From the NCBI GenBank assembly GCA_030427985.1, contig JAUIBH010000035.1:1-32289 (forward strand): a stretch of DNA of 32,289 nucleotides, read 5' to 3'. Below, one piece after another: positions 23,210 through 32,212 of the stretch. This DNA comes from Bacteroidia bacterium. Its GTDB lineage: Bacteria; Bacteroidota; Bacteroidia; Flavobacteriales; Flavobacteriaceae. Both the position numbers and the translations under genes were made by a program. How positions within the stretch are numbered: position 1 is the stretch's first letter; every line of letters begins with the position of its first letter. The notes below the pieces were generated by a model that was not told where the DNA came from, did not search any database, and saw only the letters and a list, made by a program, of their open reading frames with translations.

Positions 23210-25678
23210 TTATTTCATCAAAGTCTTGGTCATCCGTTTAATGCGGTCTGCCAGTTTTTCATTGGACAATTTTTCTCTCAACCTATCGGTGATAATTGGG
23301 AATGAAAAAGGGGTAGGCTGCTGGCATTGTTTCCAAACAATCTCTTGTTGGGCAATCCGTTCCAGTGCCAAACGCAAACGCCCTTCTTCCAGTTGATGCT
23401 CAAAAGTTTCGGTAAAGGCTTGTTGGTAAAGAAGGTTATCGTCCTCAAAATCCTTGAACACATCAAATAAAAGCTCAGAACTGCTCTGCAGGTGTTTCAT
23501 TTTCACCCCTTTTTCAGGATAGCCTGTGAACACCATCCCACTGATCACAGCAATATCCCGAAACTTTCGTCGGGCCATTTCGTTGGAGTTCAAACTTTTT
23601 TGAAGGTCGGAGAGCATATACTCTGCAGTGAATAAATTGTTGTCTAATATTGACTGAATATCGATGGGTTTGTCCGATAGCAACTCAAAACCATAGTCAT
23701 TAAAGGCAAGAGAGCAAGTAATGGGAGTCAATAGACTAATGCGATAGGCCAACAAACTGCTCATCCCCTCGTGGATGGCCCTGCCTTCAAAAGGGTAAAA
23801 GATATGGTGGTGGCCATCGTTGGTCTCAAAAGTTTCAATAAGGAATTGATCGGGCAAAGGCACACTACTTTCTTCCCGTTGCTTGGCAAACATGGGAGCC
23901 AAGGATTGAATTTCTTTGGATTGTTTTGAAAAAGGGAGTTCGGCCGTGTACAATTCTTGCCGTAATAATTCGGACATTTTAGCTGAAAAACTGAGTCGGC
24001 CACCCATCCAACTGGGCACTTTGTTGGTGCGTTTGGAGGAATTCCGAACATGGGCAGCCATGCCCTTTATCCGAATGAATTCCAGATTTCGTCCCGCAAA
24101 GGTGAAGACATCACCAGGGCTCAATTTGGAGATAAAATACTCTTCAATGGAACCAATGTACCCTCCTTTTTGGTAGCGAACATGAATAGTAGCGTCGCCC
24201 ACAATGGTTCCAATTTGAAATCGATGTCGCATGGCAACGGCCCGGCTGTTCACCTTAAACCTTCCATCATCCTCAACTTCCACTTTTTTGTACTCATCAT
24301 AACTTTTTAAGCTTTGACTGCCCATCACCAAAAAATTGAGGAGCCATTGCCATTGTTCATCGCTAATGGCCTGATAACAGAACGTCTGTTTGATTTCAGG
24401 ATAGATTTCTTCGGGCAGAAAACCATCGGAAACCGCTAAAGTTGTTAAGTATTGAATGAGCACATCAAAGCTGTTCAAGTACGGGATACGGTCTTCCACG
24501 GCACTGTTCAAAACCGCCTTTTGCATGGCCGAAGCCTCAATGAGTTCCATAGCATGGGTTGGTAAAAAGTAAATGACGCTTTCTTTTCCGGGACGATGTC
24601 CACTACGACCGGCCCGTTGTAAAAATCGGGCGACCCCTTTGGGACCTCCAATCTGCACCACGGTTTCCACAGGGGCAAAATCCACACCCAAATCCAAACT
24701 TGAAGTACAGACCACTGCCTTGAGACTTTCATTTCGGATGGCTTGCTCTACCCACAATCGGGTTTCCTTGTTGATGCTGCCATGGTGCATGGCCATTTCA
24801 CCGGCAAACTCCGGATATTTTTCCAAAATTTTTTGGAACCAAATTTCACATTGACTGCGGGTATTGGTAAAAAGCAAAGTGGTCTTGCTATTGTTAATGA
24901 TGGGCACTACTTCGTCCAGTAGATGTAATCCCAAATGGCCCCGCCATGGAAAGGTTTCCATTTCTTTTGGGATGATGCTTTTCACCGTAATTTTTTTGTT
25001 GAGATTGGCCTTCACCAAAACCGAGTTCTCCAATGCTGCGGAGGAAGGGCCCAATAACACCTCTCGGGCTTGCTCCAAGTTGCCGATGGTCGCTGAGATG
25101 CCCCAAATCCGCAAATTAGTACAAACTGTTTTTAATCGGGATAGGCCCAATTCCATTTGCACGCCACGTTTGGTGCCCAAAAGCTCGTGCCATTCGTCCA
25201 CCACAATGGCGGAACAATCTTTGAAAAGCTTCGCATATCCTTTTGAGGAAAGCAACAATTGCAAACTTTCTGGGGTGGTGATCAAAAGGTCGGGCATGTT
25301 GGTACGCATTTTAGCCCGTTCTTTGGTTGAAGTGTCCCCAGTGCGAATACCCACGGTCATTTGGGTTTCCAGGTCTTGTGTAATTCGCTCAGCGGATTGT
25401 TTAATTTCTTGGGAAAGGGCACGGAGCGGTGTAATCCAAATGGCCTTGAGTCCTTTTTTGTGTTTGGTTTTGTATTCGGGATTGTTTTTGATGTAATTCA
25501 ACACAATGGGAAACCAAAGTGCATAGGTTTTTCCACTCCCTGTGGGTGCGTTCAAAAGTCCGTGCTTTCCCTCCAAAAAGGCATTCCAGGTCTCTTTTTG
25601 AAAAGGAAAGGGTTCCCAGTTTTGTTGATGGAACCAGTCTTCGGCAATTTGTAAAAGTTCGGACTTGTTTAGTGGCAT
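23210..25678 (-). CDS. Ligase-associated DNA damage response DEXH-box helicase (Lhr-like)
   Basis: An 822-residue superfamily 2 helicase of the Lhr-like, ligase-associated type. Visible: Walker A PTGSGKT (45-51), TPLRALS (motif Ia, 84-90), TTPESLQ (135-141), DEWH box (161-164), SATIGN (195-200), GVDFAPVETVVQIG and the motif VI QRAGRSGHRPG near 352-362, then a winged-helix and long Lhr-type C-terminal region (Y-x-x-GG-Y-x-GSIEEYFISKLSPGD). Family knowledge links it to repair with an ATP-dependent ligase, exonuclease and PdeM. Here pdeM is on the same strand 1.6 kb downstream, separated by the RDD cassette and the toxin-antitoxin pair. It is divergent from the TerB-like gene. Confidence 0.93.
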   Translation of the reverse strand: MPLNKSELLQIAEDWFHQQNWEPFPFQKETWNAFLEGKHGLLNAPTGSGKTYALWFPIVLNYIKNNPEYKTKHKKGLKAIWITPLRALSQEIKQSAERITQDLETQMTVGIRTGDTSTKERAKMRTNMPDLLITTPESLQLLLSSKGYAKLFKDCSAIVVDEWHELLGTKRGVQMELGLSRLKTVCTNLRIWGISATIGNLEQAREVLLGPSSAALENSVLVKANLNKKITVKSIIPKEMETFPWRGHLGLHLLDEVVPIINNSKTTLLFTNTRSQCEIWFQKILEKYPEFAGEMAMHHGSINKETRLWVEQAIRNESLKAVVCTSSLDLGVDFAPVETVVQIGGPKGVARFLQRAGRSGHRPGKESVIYFLPTHAMELIEASAMQKAVLNSAVEDRIPYLNSFDVLIQYLTTLAVSDGFLPEEIYPEIKQTFCYQAISDEQWQWLLNFLVMGSQSLKSYDEYKKVEVEDDGRFKVNSRAVAMRHRFQIGTIVGDATIHVRYQKGGYIGSIEEYFISKLSPGDVFTFAGRNLEFIRIKGMAAHVRNSSKRTNKVPSWMGGRLSFSAKMSELLRQELYTAELPFSKQSKEIQSLAPMFAKQREESSVPLPDQFLIETFETNDGHHHIFYPFEGRAIHEGMSSLLAYRISLLTPITCSLAFNDYGFELLSDKPIDIQSILDNNLFTAEYMLSDLQKSLNSNEMARRKFRDIAVISGMVFTGYPEKGVKMKHLQSSSELLFDVFKDFEDDNLLYQQAFTETFEHQLEEGRLRLALERIAQQEIVWKQCQQPTPFSFPIITDRLREKLSNEKLADRIKRMTKTLMK

Positions 25679-25756
25679 TCTTCAGCGATGATACAACAAA
25701 TTGAAAAGTACGAATTTCTTTTGGTGCGATTTACCTGCTTTTTTTGCGATAAGATT

Positions 25757-25764
25757 TATATTTG
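25757..25764 (+). promoter_or_regulatory. -7 promoter element for the TerB-like gene
   Basis: TATATTTG, an exact TAnnTTTG match, ends 18 bases before the ATG; the -33 position has only TTTA (25730-25733). Confidence 0.48.
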
Positions 25765-25782
25765 TTCCACAAAATTTGAGAT

Positions 25783-26208
25783 ATGCCGATTCTAGATCTA
25801 TACGAGCACGGAGACCACAGGAAAAACTTGGCCCACTTTGCCACTTTGGCCAGTTTGGCCGCCATTGATGGAGAAATTAATCCGAAGGAAAAAGCCGTTC
25901 TGGAAAAGTTTGCCTTTAAACTGAACATTTCCGAGGACGAATTCAAAGAGGTCATGAAAAAGGAGAACAAATATCCTATTGAAACTCCGCACAGTGGTGA
26001 AAAACGCTACAAGAGGCTTTTCGAATTTTTTCAAATCATTTTTTCAGACCATGCCATTGATGATGAGGAACGTGTAATGGTTGAAAAATATGCCATTGGT
26101 CTAGGTTTCCCTCCAAAAACGGCTTCGCAAATCATTGATAAATCCATTGCCATTTTTACCGGGAAAATCGATTTTGAGGATTACCACGAAATCGTAACGC
26201 GTAAGTAG
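25783..26208 (+). CDS. TerB-like (tellurite resistance TerB fold) protein
   Basis: A 141-residue all-helical cytosolic protein of the TerB-like superfamily. Two similar helical halves carry acidic turns, AAIDGEINPKEKAVLEKFA (about 28-46) and SDHAIDDEERVMVEKYA (about 87-103), the D-G/D-x-I-x-x-x-E pattern that binds metal in TerB. Despite the name, isolated TerB-like proteins are not evidence of tellurite resistance, and no other ter genes are near. It has its own -7 element and is convergent with fructose-bisphosphatase, 2 bases apart. Confidence 0.82.
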   Translation: MPILDLYEHGDHRKNLAHFATLASLAAIDGEINPKEKAVLEKFAFKLNISEDEFKEVMKKENKYPIETPHSGEKRYKRLFEFFQIIFSDHAIDDEERVMVEKYAIGLGFPPKTASQIIDKSIAIFTGKIDFEDYHEIVTRK

Positions 26209-26210
26209 GG

Positions 26211-27224
26211 TTAAGAGCTGGCGTTGGCCATAAACTCTTCTGCTTTTTCCACCATTTTTTTACTTCCGCAGAAAAAAGGAACTCGTTCGTGCAATTCAGT
26301 GGGCTCGATGTCCATGATTCGTCGAAAACCGTCACTGGCTTTTCCATTGGCTTGTTCGGCCAAAAAGGCCATGGGGTTGCATTCATACAACAAACGGAGT
26401 TTTCCATTTTGTGCCACACTGCTTTTGGGGTACATATAAATTCCACCTTTAATCATATTCCGGTGAAAGTCGGATACCAGGGAGCCAATATATCGAGAGG
26501 TGTAAGGTCTATCTCCTTCCTCTTTTTGGCAATATTTGATATAATCCTTCACCCCCTGTGGAAAATGAATATAATTCCCTTCGTTTACGGAGTAAATTTT
26601 TCCTGTTTCAGGAAACTGCATGTTGGGATGTGAAAGATAAAATGTACCAAGGGCGGGGTTCAACGTAAATCCATTTACACCATGTCCCGTGGTATAGACA
26701 TACATGGTTGAAGTACCATAAATGATGTAACCCGCTGCAATCTGATTTTTACCGGGTTGCAAAAAATCTTCCAAGGTAACGGGAGTGCCTACCGGCGTTA
26801 CTCTTCTGTAAATGGAGAAAATGGTTCCTACCGATACATTTACATCGATATTGGATGAGCCATCCAAAGGGTCAATGAGCACCACATATTTGTTCTGATG
26901 TTTTTTGTCAAAGCTGTTAATGCTGATAAAATCATCTTCTTCTTCCGATGCTATCCCACAAACAATTTCTCGGTTTTTTAAGGTTTGAATAAACTTCTCA
27001 TTGGCCAATACATCCAATTTTTGTTGGTCTTCTCCTTGAATATTGGTGTCTCCAGCAGCCCCGATAATGTCAACAAGCCCCGCTTTGTTCACCTCATGGT
27101 TTACAACTTTGGCGGCCAAACGAATACCGTTAAGTAATCTTGAAAGTTCTCCGGAAGTGTATTGAAATGATTCTTGGTTGGCGATAATGAACTCGCCCAT
27201 GGTGAGTCGCTGTTTGTCAGACAT
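26211..27224 (-). CDS. fbp: Class 1 fructose-1,6-bisphosphatase
   Basis: A 337-residue FBPase, the gluconeogenic enzyme converting fructose 1,6-bisphosphate to fructose 6-phosphate. Start chosen at ATG 27224 ([12 protein letters not shown]), which gives the family's usual length; the frame is open a further 50 residues upstream but that part is not FBPase-like and would overlap the promoter of the divergent GNAT gene. Metal and substrate motifs: GASEEED-type cluster as IASEEEDD (91-98), D118-P-L-D121-G-S-S-N-I-D (metal ligands), GGIYMYP near 285, and [20 protein letters not shown]. Cytosolic. The stop lies 2 bases from the convergent TerB-like gene. Confidence 0.96.
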   Translation of the reverse strand: MSDKQRLTMGEFIIANQESFQYTSGELSRLLNGIRLAAKVVNHEVNKAGLVDIIGAAGDTNIQGEDQQKLDVLANEKFIQTLKNREIVCGIASEEEDDFISINSFDKKHQNKYVVLIDPLDGSSNIDVNVSVGTIFSIYRRVTPVGTPVTLEDFLQPGKNQIAAGYIIYGTSTMYVYTTGHGVNGFTLNPALGTFYLSHPNMQFPETGKIYSVNEGNYIHFPQGVKDYIKYCQKEEGDRPYTSRYIGSLVSDFHRNMIKGGIYMYPKSSVAQNGKLRLLYECNPMAFLAEQANGKASDGFRRIMDIEPTELHERVPFFCGSKKMVEKAEEFMANASS

Positions 27225-27309
27225 GGAAAAGGCTGTTTTATTTGAGGACAAATATCGGGCATTTTGTGAAACTATAACGATTTCGTTTAGGCAAAGTTTT
27301 AGATATTTA

Positions 27310-27317
27310 TAACTTTG
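27310..27317 (+). promoter_or_regulatory. -7 promoter element for the GNAT-lysC transcript
   Basis: TAACTTTG matches TAnnTTTG exactly, 19 bases before the ATG at 27337. No convincing TTTG is present at -33. Confidence 0.45.
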
Positions 27318-27336
27318 AGTTTTATTTGTAACAATT

Positions 27337-27819
27337 ATGGAATACCTAATCAGAGATGCAAAGAAGGAAGACATGGCTCAAGTTTTGGCTTTGGTTCAAG
27401 AATTGGCTGATTTTGAAAAGGAACCTGATGCCGTAGTTATTTCAAAAGAGGACTTGGAAAGAGATGGTTTTGGTAAAAATAGACTGTTCCATTGTTTTGT
27501 AGCAGAGGTAGGAAATGATATCGTAGGAATAGCTTTGGTATACCCCAGATATTCCACATGGAAAGGTCCCACAATTCATTTGGAAGATCTTATTGTAGCG
27601 GAACGGATGCGCGGCAGTGGTCTAGGAACGGCGTTGCTAAATAAGGTGATACAGTATGGTCATGACCTAGGTGTTAGGAGAATTCAATGGGAAGTTTTGG
27701 ATTGGAACGATCCGGCGATTGAATTCTACGAGAAAAAAGGTGCCAAGGTACTTAGGGATTGGGATGTAGTTCAAATGGATGAACAAGGCATCAAAAATTA
27801 TATAAAAAGTTTAAACTAA
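27337..27819 (+). CDS. GNAT family N-acetyltransferase
   Basis: A 160-residue GNAT protein transferring acetyl from acetyl-CoA to an unknown amine. Signature: [20 protein letters not shown] (81-100), where R-x-R92-G-S-G-L-G97 is the pyrophosphate-binding loop, followed by the [21 protein letters not shown] motif B (about 116-136). The N-D-P-A-x-x-F-Y-x-x-x-G-A ending resembles diamine N-acetyltransferase (SSAT)-like members, but the substrate is not proven. It is 22 bases upstream of lysC and almost certainly co-transcribed. Confidence 0.92.
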   Translation: MEYLIRDAKKEDMAQVLALVQELADFEKEPDAVVISKEDLERDGFGKNRLFHCFVAEVGNDIVGIALVYPRYSTWKGPTIHLEDLIVAERMRGSGLGTALLNKVIQYGHDLGVRRIQWEVLDWNDPAIEFYEKKGAKVLRDWDVVQMDEQGIKNYIKSLN

Positions 27820-27841
27820 TTTTTACAAGAAGATATACTGA

Positions 27842-29092
27842 ATGAGAGTATTTAAGTTTGGAGGTGCATCTGTAAAAGATGCTGATGCGGTTAGAAACGT
27901 TGTACGCGTGTTGCAGGAAGTGGGCCATGAGGATACCTTGGTGGTGATTTCGGCCATGGGCAAGACCACCAATGCTATGGAAAAAGTGGTGGAGTCTTAT
28001 TTTAAGGACAAGAATACTATAACGGAAGCCTTGCAGGAGGTTATGGACTACCACGATGGCATCCTGTCCAATTTGTTTGAAAACCCCAAGCATCCCATTT
28101 ACGGTAGGGTAAAATTGCTTTTTGAAGAAGTAAAAGGATTTTTAACATGGAACAAGTCTCCTAAATATGCCTTTGTCTACGATCAAGTGGTGGGTTATGG
28201 CGAATTGGTGTCCACAACGATCATAAGTGCATACTTAAACGAGATAGGGATGCCTAATACGTGGTTGGATGTCCGTCAGTTGATCAAAACCGATAACAAT
28301 TACCGTGATGCCCAAATAAACTGGGAGCGGACTCAGGAAGAGGTATCTGCTAGGGTAGATATGTCCAAGTTGAACATAACCCAAGGATTTTTGGGGAGTG
28401 ACGACAATAACTTCACCACAACTTTGGGGCGAGAGGGTTCCGATTACACGGCTGCTATATTGGCGTATTGCCTTAATGCAGAATCGGTGACCATTTGGAA
28501 GGATGTCCCTGGAGTTTTAAATGCCGACCCAAGAAACTTCGAGGAAACTAGATTGCTGGAGCAGATTTCGTATCGTGAAGCCATAGAATTGGCATTTTAT
28601 GGAGCTTCCGTGATTCACCCAAAAACCCTTCAGCCACTGCAACGAAAAGAGATACCCCTTCATGTAAAATCTTTTCTCAACCCAAAAGATATGGGGACCA
28701 CTGTGGGCAAAGGAGTGGGTATTGTTCCCAAAACACCTTGTTTTATTGTGAAGAAGAACCAAGTGTTGCTGAAACTTTCTTCCTTGGATTTTTCATTCAT
28801 TGTTGAGGACAATATCAGTGAGATTTTTAAATTGTTCCATGACCATCGCTTAAAAGTAGATATGATCCAGAACTCAGCCATTAGTTTTTCGGTGTGTCTG
28901 GACAATAAGTTCAATGGCCTCCAACCTATGCTGGAAGAACTCAAACGAAAATTCAAGGTAGTCTGCCATGAGGATGTATCACTTTACACCATTCGTCATT
29001 TTGATGACAATGCGGTAAAATCCCTTCAAAATGGCAAGTCTGTACTAGTGGAGCAACGTGGCAAGGAAACCGTACAGCTTGTTGTAAAATAA
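27842..29092 (+). CDS. lysC: Monofunctional aspartate kinase
   Basis: A 416-residue aspartokinase, making aspartyl phosphate for lysine, threonine, methionine and diaminopimelate synthesis. Visible: the K5-F-G-G-A-S-V opening, ISAMGKTTNAM, the LGREGSDYTAAIL substrate/ATP loop near 200, TIWKDVPGVLNADPR, and ISYREAIELAFYGASVIHPKT. The C-terminus (from ~300, LLKLSSLDFSFIVEDNISEIF...VDMIQNSAISFSVCL) is a pair of ACT domains for feedback control. No fused homoserine dehydrogenase. It is the second gene after the GNAT gene; a further gene follows after 83 bases with its own weak promoter. Confidence 0.95.
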   Translation: MRVFKFGGASVKDADAVRNVVRVLQEVGHEDTLVVISAMGKTTNAMEKVVESYFKDKNTITEALQEVMDYHDGILSNLFENPKHPIYGRVKLLFEEVKGFLTWNKSPKYAFVYDQVVGYGELVSTTIISAYLNEIGMPNTWLDVRQLIKTDNNYRDAQINWERTQEEVSARVDMSKLNITQGFLGSDDNNFTTTLGREGSDYTAAILAYCLNAESVTIWKDVPGVLNADPRNFEETRLLEQISYREAIELAFYGASVIHPKTLQPLQRKEIPLHVKSFLNPKDMGTTVGKGVGIVPKTPCFIVKKNQVLLKLSSLDFSFIVEDNISEIFKLFHDHRLKVDMIQNSAISFSVCLDNKFNGLQPMLEELKRKFKVVCHEDVSLYTIRHFDDNAVKSLQNGKSVLVEQRGKETVQLVVK

Positions 29093-29175
29093 GGTTTAGC
29101 CCCTTACTTTTTATTGAAGAGGTCAATTACCGTATTTTTCTATCTTTACGTATACCTAAATAATAAAGATAGTTC

Positions 29176-30996
29176 ATGGGGTTGGTTTCTGCTAAAGAAG
29201 TGGCTAAGGTAATTCACCTGGATAAATATGGGTTCTTGGGCACTTTTGTGGGGTGGCTTTTAATGGTTGCCACCAAGATTACTACCATCAATCGATTCTA
29301 TAACAAGAACAAGGAACTCCCGGGGCCAGAATTTTTGGATGCTATTCTGAATCACTACGAAATAGACTTTGAAATTCCGGAAGAGGATTTAAAGCGATTG
29401 CCAAAATCTGGTCCGTACATCACCATCAGCAACCACCCGCTTGGAGGAATTGATGGGGTGCTCCTGCTCAAATTATTGCTGAAAGAACGCCCCGATTTTA
29501 AAATCATTGCCAATTTTTTGTTGCATCGCATTGAACCATTACGGCCGTACATTATGCCTGTAAACCCTTTTGAAAACCATAAAGATGCCAAGAGCAGCAT
29601 TATGGGATTTAAAACTGCCCTGGCTCACTTAAAGGAAGGTCATCCTCTGGGGATTTTCCCTGCTGGTGAGGTGTCTACTTACCGGGATGGTAAATTGGTG
29701 GTGGACAGGCCTTGGGAGGAAGCCGCCATTAAGTTGATACGCAAGGCCGAGGTTCCTGTGGTCCCCATTTATTTTCACGCCCGTAATAGTCGATTGTTTT
29801 ACAGGCTGTCCAAAATAAATGATGTGTTTAGAACGGCCAAGTTGCCCTCAGAGTTGACTTCGCAGAGCAGAAGACCCATTAAAGTGCGAATTGGGCAACC
29901 CATTTCGGTAAATACCCAGAACGAAGAGGAAACCTTGGAAGCTTTCACAGAATTGCTTCGGAAAAAAACCTACCTGCTGGCCAATGTGTTTGAAAAGGAA
30001 CGATTGATTGACAAGGTGCCCACCAGCTTAAAAATTCCAAAACCTCCCAAAAAAATAGCAACCCAGGTCAGTACAAAAGTATTGGAAGAAGAAATCGCAA
30101 GATTACGTGAAAAGGACTGTAGGGTGTTGCAGAGCAAAAATTATGAGGTTTATTTGGCGCAGCAGAAAGACATTCCTTTTTGCTTAAATGAGATTGGAAG
30201 GCAACGCGAGGTTACGTTTCGGGAAGTGGGCGAAGGCACCAATAATGCCATTGATTTGGACAAATTTGATTCGTACTACCATCATCTTTTTTTATGGGAC
30301 GACGATGCAAAGACCATTGTAGGAGCCTATAGAATGGGATTGGGGTCGGAAATCTTCAAAAAGTATGGCATTGATGGATTTTATCTTCAGGATCTCTTCC
30401 GTTTTGAGCCAGAACTTTATGGAATGATGGAGAAATCCATTGAAATGGGGAGGGCCTACATTGTTAAGGAATATCAGCAAAAGCCCATGCCCTTGTTCTT
30501 ATTGTGGAAAGGCATCGTGCATACCACACTGCGCCATCCAGAACATAAATATTTGATTGGGGGCGTGAGCATCAGTAACCAGTTCTCCAATTTTTCCAAA
30601 TCCTTGATGATCGAGTTTATGAAATCCAATTATTGGGATCCTTATGTGGCCCAGTACATTCGTCCTAAAAAAGAGTTCAAGGTACAGTTGAAGGATGCGG
30701 ACAAGGAGTTTGTGTTTGATGAAACCCAGGCCGACCTCAACAAGTTTGATAAGTTGATCAGTGAAGTGGAGCCCGGAAGCTTGCGATTACCGGTTTTGAT
30801 AAAAAAATACATTAAACAGAATGCAAAAGTAGTGGCCTTTAACGTGGATCCACTTTTCAATAATTCTGTGGATGGATTAATGTACATCAGAATTGCAGAC
30901 CTCCCCGAAGATACCGTGAAACCCGTAATGGAAGAGTTTCAGGCAGAATTGGAGCGTAAAATGGCCGAAGGGACATCAACCACTAATGATGTGTAA
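29176..30996 (+). CDS. Bifunctional acyltransferase: PlsC-like domain fused to GNAT-like N-acyltransferase (OlsF-like)
   Basis: A 606-residue two-domain protein. N-terminal half: lysophospholipid (O-)acyltransferase with SNHPLGGID at 85-93 (an H-x5-D variant of the usual H-x4-D), R-P-x-x-M-P-V near 123-129, and FPAGEVS at 161-167. C-terminal half, from ~320: an acyl-homoserine-lactone/GNAT-type N-acyltransferase (YEVYLAQQKDIP..., AYRMGLGSEIF, SIEMGRAYIVKEYQ). This architecture matches OlsF, which makes ornithine lipids in Flavobacterium and Serratia, or fused versions of the glycine-lipid enzymes GlsB/GlsA. It likely makes amino-acid lipids at the inner membrane; which amino acid is not visible. 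TATCTTTA at 29141-29148 is a near-consensus -7 element. Confidence 0.85.
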   Translation: MGLVSAKEVAKVIHLDKYGFLGTFVGWLLMVATKITTINRFYNKNKELPGPEFLDAILNHYEIDFEIPEEDLKRLPKSGPYITISNHPLGGIDGVLLLKLLLKERPDFKIIANFLLHRIEPLRPYIMPVNPFENHKDAKSSIMGFKTALAHLKEGHPLGIFPAGEVSTYRDGKLVVDRPWEEAAIKLIRKAEVPVVPIYFHARNSRLFYRLSKINDVFRTAKLPSELTSQSRRPIKVRIGQPISVNTQNEEETLEAFTELLRKKTYLLANVFEKERLIDKVPTSLKIPKPPKKIATQVSTKVLEEEIARLREKDCRVLQSKNYEVYLAQQKDIPFCLNEIGRQREVTFREVGEGTNNAIDLDKFDSYYHHLFLWDDDAKTIVGAYRMGLGSEIFKKYGIDGFYLQDLFRFEPELYGMMEKSIEMGRAYIVKEYQQKPMPLFLLWKGIVHTTLRHPEHKYLIGGVSISNQFSNFSKSLMIEFMKSNYWDPYVAQYIRPKKEFKVQLKDADKEFVFDETQADLNKFDKLISEVEPGSLRLPVLIKKYIKQNAKVVAFNVDPLFNNSVDGLMYIRIADLPEDTVKPVMEEFQAELERKMAEGTSTTNDV

Positions 30997-31013
30997 AGAA
31001 ATATTGGATTGTT

Positions 31014-32021
31014 ATGAAATTGTCCGTAGTTCTTTTTCTTTTTTTTATACTCCAAATTCAGTCCCAAGAAGCTCAGGGAGTTATTTTTGATGCAAAGACC
31101 AACGAGCCCATTTTTGGGGTATCTGTATATTATGATGGCAGTTCCGTGGGCACTATGACTGATGAAGATGGGAGTTTTAGGATAGAACTGCCCTATCAGA
31201 ATAGAGCCGTTCTTGTTGTTAGTCATTTGGGCTATGTGACCAAAAAAATAGTCAACTTACCCAGTAGTACAACGCTAAAAATAGCACTGGAAGAGGAAAT
31301 TGAAAGTTTGGATGAGGTTGTACTTACATCGGACCCCTTTTCCCGAAAGGAAAAACTGGAAGTTTTTAAGCTTGAGTTTTTGGGAGATACCCGAGGAGGT
31401 CGGGCTTGTGAAATTGTCAATGAAGAGGATATTCATCTTTATTTCAATTCACAGGACAACACCCTTTTGGCAAGCTGTGATAAACCTGTAGTTATTCAGA
31501 ATGAATATTTGGGATACAGGATTCATTTTTATATTGATGAGTTTAAGATTTTCTTCAAAACAAAAAGTCTCAAACGCACAGACAATATTTACCATACTTT
31601 ATTTGACGGAACTACCCGGTTTTATGATATCTCCAATGGCGACCCTAGGACCGAGTCACGAAGAGAGCGGATTTATTTCGGCTCTCCAAGACATTTTATC
31701 AGGGCTTGTTGGTATGGCGATTTGGAAAACCAAAATTTTAGGTTGAAGAAGAAATATAAAGATGTTGGGATAACTGATTTTATGGAAAACCAAAAAGATT
31801 CTGTAGGAGATTTGAAGAAAGTTCATTTTTTGGGAAATCAATATGTAATCTATCACAGGAAACGTAGTAATTATAGATCAACCCTTACTATAAATCAAAT
31901 TGATACGACCTATGTTTTAGATAGGTACGGTAATTATGCTCCTTTTGAAAACTTGGTTTTTGGAGGGCACATGTCCACTTATAGAATAGGAGATATGCTT
32001 CCCATGGATTATGGTTTTTAG
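31014..32021 (+). CDS. Exported CarboxypepD_reg-like domain protein
   Basis: A 335-residue protein with a signal peptide (MKLSVVLFLFFILQIQSQ, about 1-18) and then a carboxypeptidase regulatory-like (CarboxypepD_reg/DUF4480) beta-sandwich, residues ~20-95: GVIFDAKTNEPIFGVSVYYD, GTMTDEDGSFRIELPY, LVVSHLGYVTKKI, as found at the N-terminus of SusC/TonB-dependent receptors and in stand-alone Bacteroidota surface proteins. The rest (LDEVVLTSDPFSRKEKLEVF...RRERIYFGSPRHFIRAC) is a conserved-looking domain I cannot name. It begins 17 bases after the acyltransferase stop, so co-transcription is likely. Probably periplasmic or outer-membrane associated. Confidence 0.85.
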   Translation: MKLSVVLFLFFILQIQSQEAQGVIFDAKTNEPIFGVSVYYDGSSVGTMTDEDGSFRIELPYQNRAVLVVSHLGYVTKKIVNLPSSTTLKIALEEEIESLDEVVLTSDPFSRKEKLEVFKLEFLGDTRGGRACEIVNEEDIHLYFNSQDNTLLASCDKPVVIQNEYLGYRIHFYIDEFKIFFKTKSLKRTDNIYHTLFDGTTRFYDISNGDPRTESRRERIYFGSPRHFIRACWYGDLENQNFRLKKKYKDVGITDFMENQKDSVGDLKKVHFLGNQYVIYHRKRSNYRSTLTINQIDTTYVLDRYGNYAPFENLVFGGHMSTYRIGDMLPMDYGF

Positions 32022-32035
32022 CAGCTTGGTTAATA

Positions 32036-32212
32036 TCAATCCATAAGCTCTTCCCGAACAAAATCGTGGCAAAATTCTTTTATGTCATCCCGGGTACTCA
32101 CAAAAGCTTCATGCACTTCCTCATCTGAGCCTTCAACTTTGGAAGGATCGGTAAAATTTTGATGGAGTCGCCTCGCATTTTTGGAAGGAATAAAGGGGCA
32201 GTGCTCCTTGGC
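32036..32212 (-). pseudogene. arsC: 3' fragment of an arsenate reductase/LMW tyrosine-phosphatase-type gene
   Basis: Reading leftward from ~32212 to the TGA at 32036, the frame encodes AKEHCPFIPSKNARRLHQNF, DPSKVEGSDEEVHEAFVSTR and DDIKEFCHDFV. This matches the C-terminal half of thioredoxin-type ArsC and low-molecular-weight phosphatases (E-x-CP-x-x-P, then DP-x-x-x-G-s-x-E-E, then R-D-I). The N-terminal catalytic C-x5-R loop is missing: upstream of 32212 the sequence becomes the tandem-repeat end of an insertion element. An ATG inside that element (at 32242) keeps a 68-codon frame open, but the product would be catalytically dead. It is convergent with the CarboxypepD_reg gene. Confidence 0.72.

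Noticed and set aside
24864..25496. 210-codon open frame antisense to the Lhr-like helicase
   Set aside because: Opposite conserved helicase motifs, rich in Ser/Arg/Cys in an unpatterned way; a shadow frame.
25783..26208. Tellurite resistance locus
   Set aside because: Only a TerB-like fold protein is present; no TerC, TerD or other ter genes are nearby.
27225..27374. 50-residue N-terminal extension of fructose-bisphosphatase
   Set aside because: Not FBPase-like, overlaps the divergent GNAT gene start and promoter, and the ATG at 27224 gives the normal family length.
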